A stretch of DNA of 64,000 nucleotides, taken from assembly GCA_963682025.1 (NCBI GenBank), contig OY821520.1, positions 85,422,965 to 85,486,964 on the forward strand, in the 5' to 3' direction. Below, in pieces: positions 12,414-23,791 of this stretch; within the stretch, counting starts at the first letter, position 1, and each line of letters opens with the position of its first letter. This DNA is from Cordilura impudica (lineage: Eukaryota; Arthropoda; Insecta; Diptera; Scathophagidae). A program made the position numbers and the translations under genes. The notes beneath the pieces were generated by a model. It was not told the origin of the DNA and did no database searches. It was given only the letters and a program-made list of their open reading frames with translations.

Positions 12414-13683
12414 AAGGGTGATTCAATACGAGGTTCCCTACTTTTTTAAAGAAAAAAAAACACAGAAAGTTCAAATTTAATGGGGAATGTTTACTATCAT
12501 TTGAAAGAACATTCTTTGGCATTTATTTTTTTTGAAGATTATGTCTATCAAATGTTGGCCGCGGCTACGTCTCAGATGGTCCATCCGTTGAGTCCAATTT
12601 TCGATGACCCGTTCGAACATTTCGACTGGTAACTGGCGAATGACATGCGTGATGTTTTGCTCCAAGGCCTGAATCGAAGCGGTATTGTCCGCATAAACTT
12701 TAGACTTTACGTATCCCCACAGGAAAAAGTCTAACGGTGCGATATCACACGATCTTGGTGGCCAATCGACCGGCCCAAAACGTGAAATTATCTGCTCACC
12801 GAAGTGTTCTCTCACTAAATCCATTGGTTGATGCGCTGTGTGGGAAGTGGCGCCGTCTTGTTGAAACCAAATCTCGCCGGGATCACGAGCTTCAATTTTA
12901 GGCATCTAATAGTCGGTATCATGGCACGATAACGGTCGCCATTGACGGTTACGTTCTCACCGGCATCATTTTTGAAGAAATATGGACCGATGATTCCACC
13001 GGCCCACAAACCACACCAAACCGTTGTTTTTTCTGGATGAAGTGGCAGCTCTTGAATCTCTTCAGGTTGCTCTTCGTCCCAAATGCGGCAATTTTGCTTG
13101 TTTACATACCCATTGAGCCAGAAATGGGCCTCATCGCTGAACAAAATTTGGCTCGAAAACGTCGGATCTTCTTGGAACTTTTCAAGAGCCCATAGAGCGA
13201 AGCGATGTCGCTTGGGAAAGTCGGGCGGCTTTAGTTCTTGCACAAGCTGTATTTTGTACGCTTTCAATTTAAAATCTCGACGTAAAATGCGCCAAGTCGT
13301 TCCATACGTCACTCCGAGTTGCTGCAAACGGCGCCGAATCGACTCTACACGGTTTTCGTGTACACACTCAGCTACTGCCGCTATATTTTCTTCACTGCGT
13401 GCTGGACGTGGTCTATTCGGTCGAATATTATCCAATAATGAATGCTGTGTCTCAAGATGGGTGATGGTGTTGCGAATAGTATACTCAGTAGGCCGATTAT
13501 GTTGACCATAAATTGAGCGATGCGCACGAAACACATTCTTCACAGAACGTGAATTTTCGTAATAAAGTTGAACGATTTGTAAACGTTGTTCAGGCGTAAG
13601 TCTTTCCATGATAAAATGCCAAACAATACTAAACAAAAATAACATGACAGCATGACACGACTCACACGTGATCTGTCAAAAAA
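12414..13683 (-). mobile_element. mariner-family element (DD41D type), 5' end truncated
   Basis: The plus-strand left end is TA followed by AAGGGTGATTCAATACGAGG, a typical terminal inverted repeat beside a TA target. It encloses the transposase on the minus strand. At the opposite end only the inner part of the inverted repeat (the inverse of CCCTTTTTTGACAG) remains, so about 28 bp of terminus are missing. That broken end abuts an A-family repeat. Confidence 0.75.
12477..13609 (-). pseudogene. mariner DD41D transposase, one frameshift
   Basis: The enzyme cuts and inserts mariner DNA at TA. The start is taken at 13609 (MERLTPEQRLQIVQLYYENS). N-terminal helix-turn-helix residues are followed by the catalytic block FSDEAHFWLNGYVNKQNCR (first Asp), WFQQDGATSHTA (second Asp) and PPRSCDIAPLDFFLWGYVKS (third Asp). 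Exactly 41 residues separate the second and third Asp, which defines the rosa-like DD41D group. A one-base frameshift near 12905 separates the first and second Asp, so the gene is disabled. It is otherwise nearly complete (about 345-350 residues) and therefore fairly young. Confidence 0.9.
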
Positions 13684-13691
13684 GGGCTATT

Positions 13692-14066
13692 GAAAAATGA
13701 AAAAATGAACCGGTCCTGGCCATATTTAGTAAACTTTACAAAAAAATATACAACCAAATATGAGAAAAATCTGTGAAATATTTTTGTTTTTGATAGGTTT
13801 AAGTGAACATCGGGAATCAACTTTATATGGAATATGACTAGAAATTGTCCTATAAGGTTTATTTTTGGACTATTGAGTAATGGATGTATAAAGTCAATTT
13901 GACCGAGATCTATATGATAGTTTGGATCATATGGCAATTTAAGTCGATCTTAGGGGTTATTTGAATGCGGACTAGGTCTGAACATTCACCGATTTTAACC
14001 AATTTCAATAGCGTTCGTCCCAAGGCCGGTAGAAGCTTATCTACATAATTTCGCGACCTGTAGTTT
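13692..14066 (+). repeat. A-family repeat, part 1 (split by a LINE)
   Basis: It starts inside the family at AATGAACCGGTCCTGGCCAT and ends at GCGACCTGTAGTTT, where the poly-T (minus-strand poly-A) of a LINE begins. The same repeat resumes at 19098. Confidence 0.8.
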
Positions 14067-14229
14067 TTTTTTTTTATTATGCTTCTTTTATTTATTGGAT
14101 CTGCTAACAATAAGTATACAAATCTTAAAAACTAAATATTATGAACTTAAATAAAAAAGATAAGTTATTTCTTAAACATTTTTAACAAATAAAATGTCAC
14201 TAATAAACGGTACTCCCAAAAATCAGCGG

Positions 14230-14797
14230 GGTCTTACGGTATTGTAGGCATGTCGTTTCGTCGAAGACGTGTTATGTCTGCAGTGTTTTTCTGCTTTCTT
14301 GCAAGTGGATTCGGGTGAGTTTGCAATTTCGTCTTATAATTTGATTGTAGAGGGGGGATTTCATCCTTCACTAGAGGAATATTCAAGTCTTTGTGTAACA
14401 TTTTGTTCCTTATGTACCAAGAAACTTCTGTTATTATTCGCAATATCCTCGATTGGAACCTCTATATAACATCTATGTTGGTTTTAGATGCGTTTCCCCA
14501 AAGCTGGACACCATATGTCCGTATTGGCTTTATTATGCTGTTATACAATAGGACTTTATATTGAAGTGTATGCTTCGATTATTGGTTTATTAGCCAATGT
14601 AGACTAGAGGCTTTTAATTGTATTTGGGCTTTCTTAGCTCCAATGTGTTTACACCATGTGAGTCGACGATCCAAATAAATGACAAGGTAGACGACATCGT
14701 TGGGGTGTGGGATTACAACGTTGTTCAGTTCAAACTGAATGTTTGCACTTTTGTTCATTTACCTCATTTATTGTCCAGGTAGATACCCATATCTCAA
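14230..14797 (-). pseudogene. Jockey-type LINE, C-terminal part of reverse transcriptase ORF
   Basis: In minus-strand translation one sees YLDRRLTWCKHI, then LLYNSIIKPIRTYGVQLWG and RILRIITEVSWYIRN, the standard blocks after the YADD motif in Jockey-clade ORF2. Several stops and shifts are present. Its upstream end fits exactly to the segment beginning at 18175 once the Transib element and one CGACG repeat are removed (EYLRD followed by VEIWVSTW). Confidence 0.8.
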
Positions 14798-15522
14798 CGT
14801 CGCACATTTTCATGTGCGCCGACAAAGTTTTGAATAAACCCATGTTATAAGAAACTTTTCAACGATTTCACTCTTAATAATATCACATTTTTAGTTTAGA
14901 AGATATAGCCGTTCAAAGTTGACCGACTTTCGGTTTTCAAAAAAACACACAATTTTAGTCAATTTGTTGCGATTTCAGGTGTAATATCACGAAAAATAGG
15001 TAACGAATCGCCTCATTTTTTATTTGTATTGATTGATGTATTTATTAAATGTATATTGATAAAAAAATTAACTGTTTGCTTTGTGTTTCTCCTGGTAAAT
15101 CACTATTTAAAAACTATCCCTTTTTCACTATTTTTCAACTTTGACGGAAAATAAAAAAATCTATATTTTTCTATATTTGCCATATTTGCAAAACATGTTC
15201 TTTGATTATTTCTTTACATAATTCAAAAGGTTTTATCTGCCCGTACGTGCCCGTTTGGCTATTAGAGGTAAAAAGGTTAAAAAGACATGGTTGCAGAAAT
15301 TGTATGGCGTGTATCCCTTACATGTTTTGACTGACAGTAGTTTGATCTATTAGTTTCAAAATTGCATTTTAAGTCGGTTGTCTACCTGTGAGCCTCTGCC
15401 AAAGTCTACTCCCAATATTCTGTTACAGACACAGGATGCACAAAAAACTACTCATTGAAATTCGCAGGTACGCACCTCACTTAAAAATTACTTTGGAGTA
15501 CAAATGGCCAAGAACAATATTG

Positions 15523-15828
15523 ACTTATGGTCCCTCCAGGTAGGCACAAATCTTATTTAGACACGAGCATAATATCAAAATTGCATAATTAAGCCTAAAT
15601 CCATATGTATGCAGGGAACAGGTAAATTTTTAGGCATGGTAGCATAAGCCTATATATTGCAAAATAAACATAATGACTTATGGTCCCTTCAGGTAAGCAC
15701 AAATCTTATTTAGACACGAGCATAATATCAAAATTGCATAATTCAGCCTAAATCCATATGTATGCAGGGAACAGGTAAATTTTTAGGCATGGTAGCATAA
15801 GCCTATATATTGCAAAATAAGCATAATG
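15523..15828 (+). repeat. 153-bp tandem duplication inside Transib 5' region
   Basis: Two near-identical units begin with ACTTATGGTCCC at 15523 and 15676. They differ at only a few positions (CTCCAGGTAGG versus CTTCAGGTAAG, TTAAGCC versus TTCAGCC). The second unit ends about 50 bp before the probable transposase start. Confidence 0.9.
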
Positions 15829-15875
15829 CTTGGATTAGTCTACGACTGATAGTTGGCGCAACAAGTACTGAAACC

Positions 15876-17852
15876 ATGGCGTTAAACAATTTAAAATTAT
15901 TTGAACTGTTTAGAAGGTCAACCACACCAAAGTTTTTCACGGAAGCTGCTTTAGAAGAATTTGATAGCTTATACGGAAATATTGAGAGAAGCGAAATTAT
16001 AAAAAATAATTTTTATCTGATATATGCAAATATTAAGGCAAAATGGGTGAAATCTAATCGAACCATTCAGAACTTCAACTCCAAATACGAGGCTGGCTTA
16101 ATGAAGACACCATCCTGGATAAAATGGCAGTAGATAAACCCACCACATCAACCGGAGGAGCAAAAGGAAGGCCAAAAAAAAGTATTGAGGAGTGTTCAAA
16201 TTCACAAGAAAGAGGAAATTTGCCGATGCCACCAATGACTTGACCACGAAGCATTTATCGGACGCGCTGTCTATTAAATATACAAAGGATAGTGAAAGAG
16301 TTAGGTTGCAGATTACAAAATCTGTTGCTGATGCAAGCCCACTGCGACTAAAAAGGATTAAGGAAAGCATTCCCACGCCCACAAACGCACGCCTTGGCCT
16401 TGTTTATGGACTTACAACTTTCCAAAGAAAAATATGAGATACTACGGGCATCCTTGATGCGACACGGGGCTGACGTTTTACCAGGATACAAGCATATTAC
16501 GCAAGCCAAAATAAATTCACGACCACTGCATACGGAGTTTACGGAAGTCTCTGTGAAAGCCAATCTCCAGGATCTCATGGGCCATACAGCAAAACGGTTG
16601 TTGGAGAGTCTTCCCGAAAATGAGGTGAAAATTCTTCCTGAGAAATTGACATTGATCAGCAAATGGGGCTGCGATGGATCATCCGGACAAAGCGTTTATA
16701 AGCAAAGGATATCTTCCGATGACGCTACAATATCGGACGGAAATATGTTTATGGCATCTGTTGTTCTTTTGCGGCTAAAATCTGATGTTTCCCTACACTG
16801 GAAAAATCCACGTCCGTCATCAGTGCATTATTGCCGACCAATAATGTTTCAGTTTGCAAGGGCATCGGCAGAACTCATAAGGACCACGGCGAAGGACATT
16901 TGAAGAACAAATAAGCAAGATTAAGCCTACAAAGCTGCAAATTGGAGAAGGAAAATATATTGAAGGCAATTACGAGTTCCACCTGACCATGGTTGACGGA
17001 AAAGTCGTAAACGAACTGACAGGAACAACCTCAACATTGTCATGCCCGATTTGCAAAAAGAGTCAGAAGAACTTTGGTAATTTAAACGATTCTACAAACG
17101 AGAAAAATTACGAATATGGAATGTCACCATTGCACGCAAGGATAAGGTGTATGGAGTTCTTGCTAAAACTGGCGTATACCCTACCACAAGAGGAGGAAAA
17201 CTTTGATGAAAATACATCAATAAAGGACAAGGAAAAGATCAGAAAGAAGCAAATACAGGATGCTTTTTTTAAACAAGTTGTACTAAAAGTAGACTGTCCC
17301 AAGCACGGATACGGTAACTCAAATGATGGAAACACTTCTAGGAGATTTTTTGAAAATGATGAGGCAGTAACTAGAATCACTGGAATTGACAATCAAATCG
17401 TGAAAATATTGGGAACGATCTTGAATGTTTTAAACTGCAAAGAAAATGTCAATTCTACAAAATATGGAGAATATGCATCGAAAACTGGATCTCTTTTAGC
17501 AGAAATGTATCCACAGAAGAAGTTGACCCCGACCGTCCATAAAATATTGGCGCATGGCAAAAATACAATTGAGTACCAGTCTTTGCCAATTGGAGGGCTT
17601 TCTGAAGAAGCACAGGAGTCTCTTAAAAAATTTTATAAAAAATATAGATTGCAGAACACATTCAGAGCATCAAGGGTAAGGCAAAATGAGGACCTCTTCA
17701 ACATGTTGGCAGCATCTTCCGATCCACTTATTTCTTCCCTGCGGCATGTGAAGTCACGAATAGAGTTAGAAAATAATTATAGTTTAGAAATGATTAGTCT
17801 TTTAGATATACCTTCTCTTACGAATTGTGATGAATATTTTACAGAAAATTGA
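15876..17852 (+). pseudogene. Transib transposase (RAG1-like DDE recombinase), frameshifted
   Basis: The ATG at 15876 (MALNNLKLFELF) opens an N-terminal domain. A basic segment GRPKKSIEECS (about 16165) follows, then the catalytic core. The first catalytic Asp is in CDGSSGQSVYKQ (codon 16673), the second in TMVDGKVVNEL (16995), and the Glu in LSEEAQES (codon 16616+1000, i.e. 17616). CPICKK (C-x2-C) and HKILAH (H-x4-H) match the RAG1 zinc ligands. Similarity ends with DLFNMLAASSDPLIS and a stop at 17850. Frame changes near 16137, 16190, 16390 and 16903 (one extra T) break it. Length (~650 residues) fits Transib. Assignment rests on motif order plus the element's ends and target duplication. 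Confidence 0.9.
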
Positions 17853-18132
17853 AAAAATTAATTTAAAAAAGAAGTAATTTTTTTTTAATTTGTTGGGTAA
17901 TAATTTAAAACATAAAACCCTAAAGAAAAAAAATAAAAACAATCTAAAAATGTAAAAATAATTTTTTTTAGTTACATAAAATTGATTTTTCTACAAATTT
18001 TAACTTTGATAACCCATAAGTAGGCCCCTACAAATCGTAGCACCCTTTCCAATCGCTCATTTCATAGGCTGAACAGTTATCTATCATATGCTGTTTAAAC
18101 TGTTCAATTATGTCATTCGGTTCAAAAGATAT

Positions 18133-18170
18133 GATTTTTGCAACGAAGAAACTCAAATGGCGCCACTGTG
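18133..18170 (-). other. RSS-like right terminus of Transib (heptamer + 22 bp + nonamer)
   Basis: Read from the end inward: heptamer CACAGTG (18170-18164), a 22-bp spacer, then GCAAAAATC (18141-18133). The heptamer equals the V(D)J recombination signal. The nonamer matches 7 of 9 positions of the Transib nonamer AAAAAAATC. The deleted Transib at 26751-28473 has the same spacing. Confidence 0.8.
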
Positions 18171-18175
18171 CGTCG

Positions 18176-19060
18176 CGTAGGTATTCATTTAGCATCATTG
18201 ATGCAATTCTAGGATTATTGTGAATGCTGATAATAGCTGTATCATCTGCAAAAGTTGACATCGTTAATCTCTGGTTCGTTGGTATATCACATGTAAAAAC
18301 TACATATATACAGAATAGGACTAGGACGCTTCTCTGAGGAACACCTGCTTTGATTTAAAAGTTATCAGTGGTATGACTTTTGCACTTTACTCGAAAATAT
18401 CTGAATAAATATGAATACAGAACCCTGTGGGAATTTGGTTGCAACACATTTCGTATATTATATAGCAGGCCCTCGTGCCATACTTTACCAAATGCTTGGG
18501 CAACGTCTAAGAAGATAGCTGAATAGTAATTCCTATCTTCAAATGATCTTATCCGATCATCCGTTATGCGATTTACCTGTTCAATTGTGCCATGATCTTT
18601 ACGAAAGCCAAACTAGCATGTGGGTATGACATTATTTTCGGTGAGATATGGCATAATTTTTGTCAAGAGCAATTTTTCGAATAGTTTAGATAGACACGGA
18701 AGAAGACTTATAGGTCTATAGGATAAAGCAAGTGTTTCGTCTTACCAGGTTTGTGGATCATAATAATCTGTGACGTTTTCCAAGAGTTCGGAAAGTAGCC
18801 ATTCTGTAGCATTTCGTGTAAAAGGCGAAAAGATATTTTATTGCTGCCATAGGTAGTTCTTTAACCATTTTTGGGCAAATTAGATTACATTCGGGCGCAT
18901 TTTTAACATCTAGTTCATTCTTGAAAACATTACACAGCTCATCGGAGGTGAGCGTGATTGGGTTTACTGTGGCCAGATTTCTTTCAGTATGTACAGGTTG
19001 TTGTTTTCCATAGAGAATGATGTTTAGAACAGCCAGGAGACAGGTTTTCTAAATAAGTCT
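18176..19060 (-). pseudogene. Jockey-type LINE reverse transcriptase, catalytic part
   Basis: Minus-strand translation shows the RT blocks in order: AIFLDVAQAF (first catalytic Asp), AGVPQRSVL near 18345, and TFADDTAIIS near 18255 (the ADD active site). Stops and shifts interrupt it. It continues at 14797 beyond the Transib insertion. A 5'-truncated, dead copy. Confidence 0.8.
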
Positions 19061-19097
19061 CTAGATTTCTTATTTCGACTTGTCTCAGCGTTTCTCT

Positions 19098-19270
19098 TAG
19101 TTTGATTATAAGGTTTACATGGACACACAGACGGACGGACGGACGCGCGGTTATTGCTAAGTTGGCTCAGAAAGTGATTCGGAGTCGATCAGTATAATAA
19201 AAGATGGGCCTAGGTCAAATATTGTTGCTAGGTACAAATATCATCATAAAGTCATTATATGCTAACCGCA
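19098..19270 (+). repeat. A-family repeat, part 2 (3' end)
   Basis: It resumes with TAGTTTGATTATAAGG, then a (GGAC)n tract at 19131-19145 and AAGTCATTATATGC, ending degraded. It continues the copy that begins at 13692. Confidence 0.8.
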
Positions 19271-19274
19271 AGTG

Positions 19275-19650
19275 AAATGAAAATTTAAAAAATAAAAAAT
19301 AAAAAATAAAAAATGAAAAATGAAAAATGAAAAAACAAAATTAGAAAAAGGAAAAATTAAAAATGAAAAATAAAAAATTTAAAATGAAAAATAAAAAATG
19401 AAAAAAAAAAAAAATTAAAAATTAAAAAAGAAAAATAAAAAATGAAAAATAAAAAATGAAAAATAAAAAATGAAAAATGCAAAATAAAAAATTAAAAATG
19501 AAAAATAAAAAATGAAAAATAAAAAATGAAAAAAGAAAAATAAAAAAGAAAAATAAAAAATGAAAAATGAAAAATGAAAAACGAAAAATAAATAATGAAA
19601 AATAAAAACGGAAATTTAAAAATAAAAAACGAAGAATTAAAAATTAATCG
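19275..19650 (+). repeat. A-rich simple repeat (AAAAATGAAAAAT-type)
   Basis: About 375 bp built from alternating AAAAATAAAAAATG and AAAAATGAAAAATG variants, strongly purine-biased on the plus strand. No gene. Confidence 0.85.
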
Positions 19651-20014
19651 GTTGAAATAATAAATATTTTTATATTAGCAGAACCCCTGCAGTTGATTGC
19701 TATAAGTACGATATAGGTGACGCTTTCTGTGCCATAAAAAATCTTTAATTACTAGATGTTTCCACATCGGATCACATGATTTTTTTTATAAAAAGAGTGC
19801 TTAAAAAATGAAATTTCTTAAAAAAGGATGTAACCATACAACAACATTAATGAAGCAAATAACTACAATGATTAAAGTAATATGAAGAATTACAACATGC
19901 ATATATATTAAGAGATTTAATATGTTATTATACCCTATATCACTATGTGGTCCGGTTATAATGACTTTGTGCTGATGTTTGTTACTACCAAAAACGACCT
20001 ATACTCATCTTTTA

Positions 20015-21177
20015 AAGGGTTTTTCAACAGGGACGCTACAAAAGTAGAAAGACAGGGACAGCAAACGACGTCATATTTCTTGCCGCTCTTTTGACATTTC
20101 TCTTCAGTAAGGTTTGCCATTTCATGGTGGAAAGATATACGAGCCAACAACGAGTCGAAATTATTAAAATTTACTACCGAAATTCGGAGTCAGTGGCCTC
20201 AACGTTAAGAGCGCTACGTCCAATTTATGGTCGTCATAATCGTCCTAGCAGATTAACAATTGAGCATCTAGTGGAAAAATTTGAATCCACAGGCACAGTA
20301 CAAAATGTTACCGTGCCAGTGAGACAAAGAAGTGCCCGTAGTGTCGAGAATATTGCTGCCGCTGAGGTTTCAGTTGAAGAAAGCCCAAATGTGTCTCGTT
20401 GTGGCGAATTTTGCGAAAAGATCTTGGCCTACATCCTTACAAGATCAAATTGACGCAAGAACTGAAGCCGCTTGACCACCAGAAGTGTCGTATGTTCGTG
20501 AATTGCGCTGAGCAACAACTTGAAAATTATTCGGATTTTCATCGAAAAATCATCTTCAGCGATGAGGCTCATTTCTGGCTGAATGGCTTCGTCAATAAAC
20601 AAAATATGCGTTATTGGTCAGACAGCAATCCACACGTACACCATGAGTCATCATGATGATCAAGACCGGCACGTTACTGTGAATGGGAATCGCTAACGTT
20701 CAATGATAACCGAATATTTTTGGCCCCAATTGGATGATATGGACTTGGAGGACATGTGGTTCCAACAGGACGGCGCCACAAGCCACACAGCGAATGTCAC
20801 AATCAATTTATTGGAAACCAAGTTTGGAGAACGTGTTATCTCACGAAATGGGCCAGTCGATTGGCCGCCTCGGTCGTGCGATTTGACGCCGTTGGACTAT
20901 TTCCTGTGGGGCTACGTCAAGTCTATGGTCTATGCCAACAAGCCAGCGACGATTGATGAACTTCGTACGAATATCGAACGTGAAATTGCAGCAGTATCGG
21001 CCGATTTATGCTTGAAAACTGTCGAAAATTGGGTTCAGCGTCTGGACTTCTGCAAGAGTGCCCGTGGTGGCCATGCAAAAGAGATCGATTTCCATACATA
21101 ATGGCATCGAACGTACTTTCACAGGAATAAAAAATTTCATTGATGTCCTTTTGTAGCGCTCTTATTGAAAAACCCTT
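20015..21177 (+). mobile_element. mariner-family element (DD41D), complete ends, TA duplication
   Basis: Both ends start AAGGGTTTTTCAA and share CGCTACAAAAG further in (about 29-bp imperfect inverted repeats). TA dinucleotides flank it at 20013-20014 and 21178-21179. Removal restores the host A-family sequence CATCTTTTATTATA. Size is 1163 bp. Confidence 0.92.
20124..21101 (+). pseudogene. mariner DD41D transposase, disrupted
   Basis: Start is MVERYTSQQRVEIIKIYYRN at 20124. The catalytic blocks are FSDEAHFWLNGFVNKQN (20565), WFQQDGATSHTA (20757) and PPRSCDLTPLDYFLWGYVKS (20866-20925), with 41 residues between the last two Asp. A frameshift occurs near 20400. About 60 bp are missing around 20640, where the WCGLWAGG-type segment should lie, and there is an in-frame TAA near 20697. 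It is a second DD41D subfamily, clearly diverged from the element at 12414-13683. Confidence 0.88.
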
Positions 21178-21878
21178 TATTATATAGATCGACTCAGAAT
21201 GACTCAGAATGACTTTCTGAGTCGATTTAGCGATTTCCGTCTGTAAGTCCATGTAAACCTTGCAAATCAAACTACAGGTCACAAATATGAATACATTTTG
21301 ATGAAATTTGTTATGTAAGCTTCTATAGCATGAACGCTATTGAAATTGGTGAAAACCGGTGCATGTTCAAACCTAGTCCCCATACAAATGACGTGTATGA
21401 AATCGATTTAAATTGTCATAAAATCCAAATTATTATATAGGTCTCTGTCAAATTTAGTTTCTGTATGTTTATTACATCCATTTATCAGTAGTCGAAAAAT
21501 AAACCCCATAGGACAATTCTTCGTCATAGCCCCTATATGAAGCTGAAGATCGGGAGTTCACTTAAATTTATCAAAAAACAACAAATTTTGCACAGACTTT
21601 ATCAAATTTGGTTTGAACATGTTTTTGCAAAAAATAAGTGACTTTACCAAATATGGATAGGATCGGTTAATTTTTCGACCTAGTCCCCATATAAATATAG
21701 CATCCGATATGAACTTTTTCGTACCCGAAGGCAAAAAATAATAACAATACCATTTAAATTTAGTTTATGCTTATTTTCTATATCTAATTAGTTGCGCCTA
21801 GGAGATAGTGTTTCTAAACGCATGCTATAGGGTATCGTAGAGTCGTTCTGAACCGACTATAATTTTCTTACTTGTTTT

Positions 21879-22523
21879 TATGTAAAAAACACGACGCCAC
21901 GCTGTGGTTATGTTTATACTCAAAATTTTCTGGCCTTATACGAAGATAAATTGGAACGCAAGTGATCAAATCATTTATAAAATTTGTTCACACTAGACAT
22001 ATTCTTGTGCGAACCAGAAATTAGCAATTGCTCGAACCAATTTATGCGAAAATTTTACCCCTTCCATCAAATACATAATCATAACCCACCACTGTGCAAA
22101 CAAACTGTCGATTTTTATTGAACAATTCGAAGCGCATCGATGAATGCCCGAAATTAAGTTTATAAATGCATCTGCTTAACAATCTATGACGTTAATTTAC
22201 ATTTTTAATATTTTAATAAAATTTCTAAATAACTAAAGTCGCACTATCATGCCACACTTTAAAGTATTATCTATTAGTTAAAAGCTGAACAACGATTATT
22301 TTGTTTGGAAATTGAAAATACAAACATCATCTAAACTATCAATCATGTTTGTAAATTGAACGTGAGGAAAGTTATTATAACAAAGAAGAAAAAGGAAAAA
22401 AAACTTTACAGCACGTTTCATAGAATTACAAAAAAAAAAAAATAATAGTAATTTTACACAAATAAAACAAAATTAATTTTCATTTCAAATTCTTATATCT
22501 TTTATTTGTTTTTTCTTTTACAG
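21879..22523. other. Non-coding DNA upstream of the host gene exon; ends in a 3' splice site
   Basis: No gene is seen. The segment ends TTTGTTTTTTCTTTTACAG (CAG at 22521-22523), a long pyrimidine tract plus AG. It probably represents the end of an upstream intron of the gene that follows. Confidence 0.6.
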
Positions 22524-23160
22524 AATTTCAATTAAAAAAGAATTACATTCTAAGGCACGTAACCCAATACACAACAAAAAGGAGATGGACGATTAGTGGA
22601 AATTAAAAAAAAATAAAATAATTAATAACAATATAAAAACTATACCAAAGTTAAATGGAAATATTAAACCATTGAAAGAGTAGCAGAAGAGACAACAAGT
22701 GTATTTTAATGAAAAGAAGAAAAAAAAAACATAAAACGAAGATAAATACAAAGAAATAAACGTGTTAAAACCACATTAACTTAACTCATAATAAAAAAGA
22801 AGAAACTAAAAAACTTCCGCATTGGCTAAAATTACAATAAAAAAAAAACAACAACATTTAAGTTTTTAGATTTATACAAAAAAAGGTATAAATTGTTTTA
22901 GATGACAAAACTATTAAGAACAGTTGAGGAAAACCTTTAAACTTTAAAAGAAATTAAGGGAAACCAAATATATATTTTTTTAATATTTACAATTCCAAAG
23001 AATTTTTAAAAACAAAACAGTCATTACAAAAAAAAAAAAAATAAAAAATCAAAAATATGCTTTTAATTTAGTTGTAAGAGCAAAGAATTTATTTCTATTG
23101 AATCTAATTTATTTCTATTGAATTTTATATAAAATAATTGTTAAAAAAAAAAAGAACAAT
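22524..23160 (+). other. Probable 5' UTR part of the GRXCR1-like gene exon
   Basis: It lies between the strong 3' splice site and the ATG. It is A-rich with frequent stops in all frames and several short upstream ATGs, so it is best read as untranslated leader. The start context is AACAATATGG. Confidence 0.55.
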
Positions 23161-23748
23161 ATGGCTACCAAAACTATTATTAATTGTATGGACAACACTG
23201 TTGTAGCACCCAGTCACCAAGGCATTTCGATAATTATTGATCAACCTACCGATCATTTAAAACCGCAACCAGGTTTTGAGTGTTCTTCGCAGACGCCCAA
23301 TATTATTAAGATACAACATGCATGTGATCAATCATCTGCACAACAACTGCTATTGTTGTCAGCGTCTTCGACATTGAATAATAAAACGTTAATTGATATT
23401 AACCGTAATAACGATTATGATGACGATCATCATAATAATGGCGAACATGTTTTACAAATAAATTGTACAACTTCCAATGAAATTTCCAGAGAAATAAAAG
23501 AAAAACAGGAAAATAACGGTGCCGTAGAGTTTGCAATTACAAATGGAAATGCTACAACAAATGATCATAATGAAGAAGAGACGCTAGATTTGAAAGAAAT
23601 AGTTAACAAAGAGGAAGAAGAAAAAGAAGAAGAAGAAGAGCAGCTTACCAAATATAATCAACACAACCATAACCACTCTCCAGAAGATGAAGAAGAAAGT
23701 GGCCAAACAACTAGTCAAAATGAAGCAACACAATCACAAAAACACCAA

Positions 23749-23791
<43 letters not shown>

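Larger units (their letters stand above)
14803..18170 (+). mobile_element. Transib transposon (3368 bp) with CGTCG target duplication
   Basis: The direct repeat CGTCG flanks the element (14798-14802 and 18171-18175). The left end starts CACATTTTCATGTGCGCC. The right end read inward starts CACAGTGGCGCCATTTGAG. Removing the element and one CGTCG restores the LINE reading frame, which fixes both ends to the base. The G+C-rich CGNCG-type 5-bp target and the CAC terminus are hallmarks of Transib. It carries a broken transposase on the plus strand, with about 1 kb of non-coding 5' sequence that includes a 153-bp duplication. Confidence 0.93.
14067..19097 (-). mobile_element. Jockey-type non-LTR retrotransposon, 5'-truncated, split by Transib
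   Basis: The element is on the minus strand with its poly-A at 14064-14075. It is flanked by TAGTTT (14061-14066 and 19098-19103) and so lies within an A-family repeat. Reverse-transcriptase coding runs from about 19060 down to 18176 and continues at 14797 after the Transib insertion. The 5' half is absent. Confidence 0.8.
19928..21878 (-). repeat. A-family repeat split by a mariner
   Basis: The right-end hairpin TATACCCTATATCACTATGTGG is at 19928. The family continues to CATCTTTTA (20014), is interrupted by the mariner element, and resumes at 21178 with TATTATATAGATCGACTC. It ends at CTTACTTGTTTT (21878). All the family landmarks are present in reverse orientation. Confidence 0.85.

Noticed and set aside
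13083..13505. 140-codon plus-strand frame
   Set aside because: It is the antisense shadow of the mariner transposase on the minus strand.
17990..18060. GGCCCCTACAAATCGTAGCACC as an end of the 604-bp element family
   Set aside because: The resemblance is partial and it lies inside the base-exact Transib copy; no second end was found.
22086..22106. CCACCACTGTGCAAACAAAC as another Transib-type end
   Set aside because: No inverse partner, no 5-bp duplication and no Transib coding sequence nearby.
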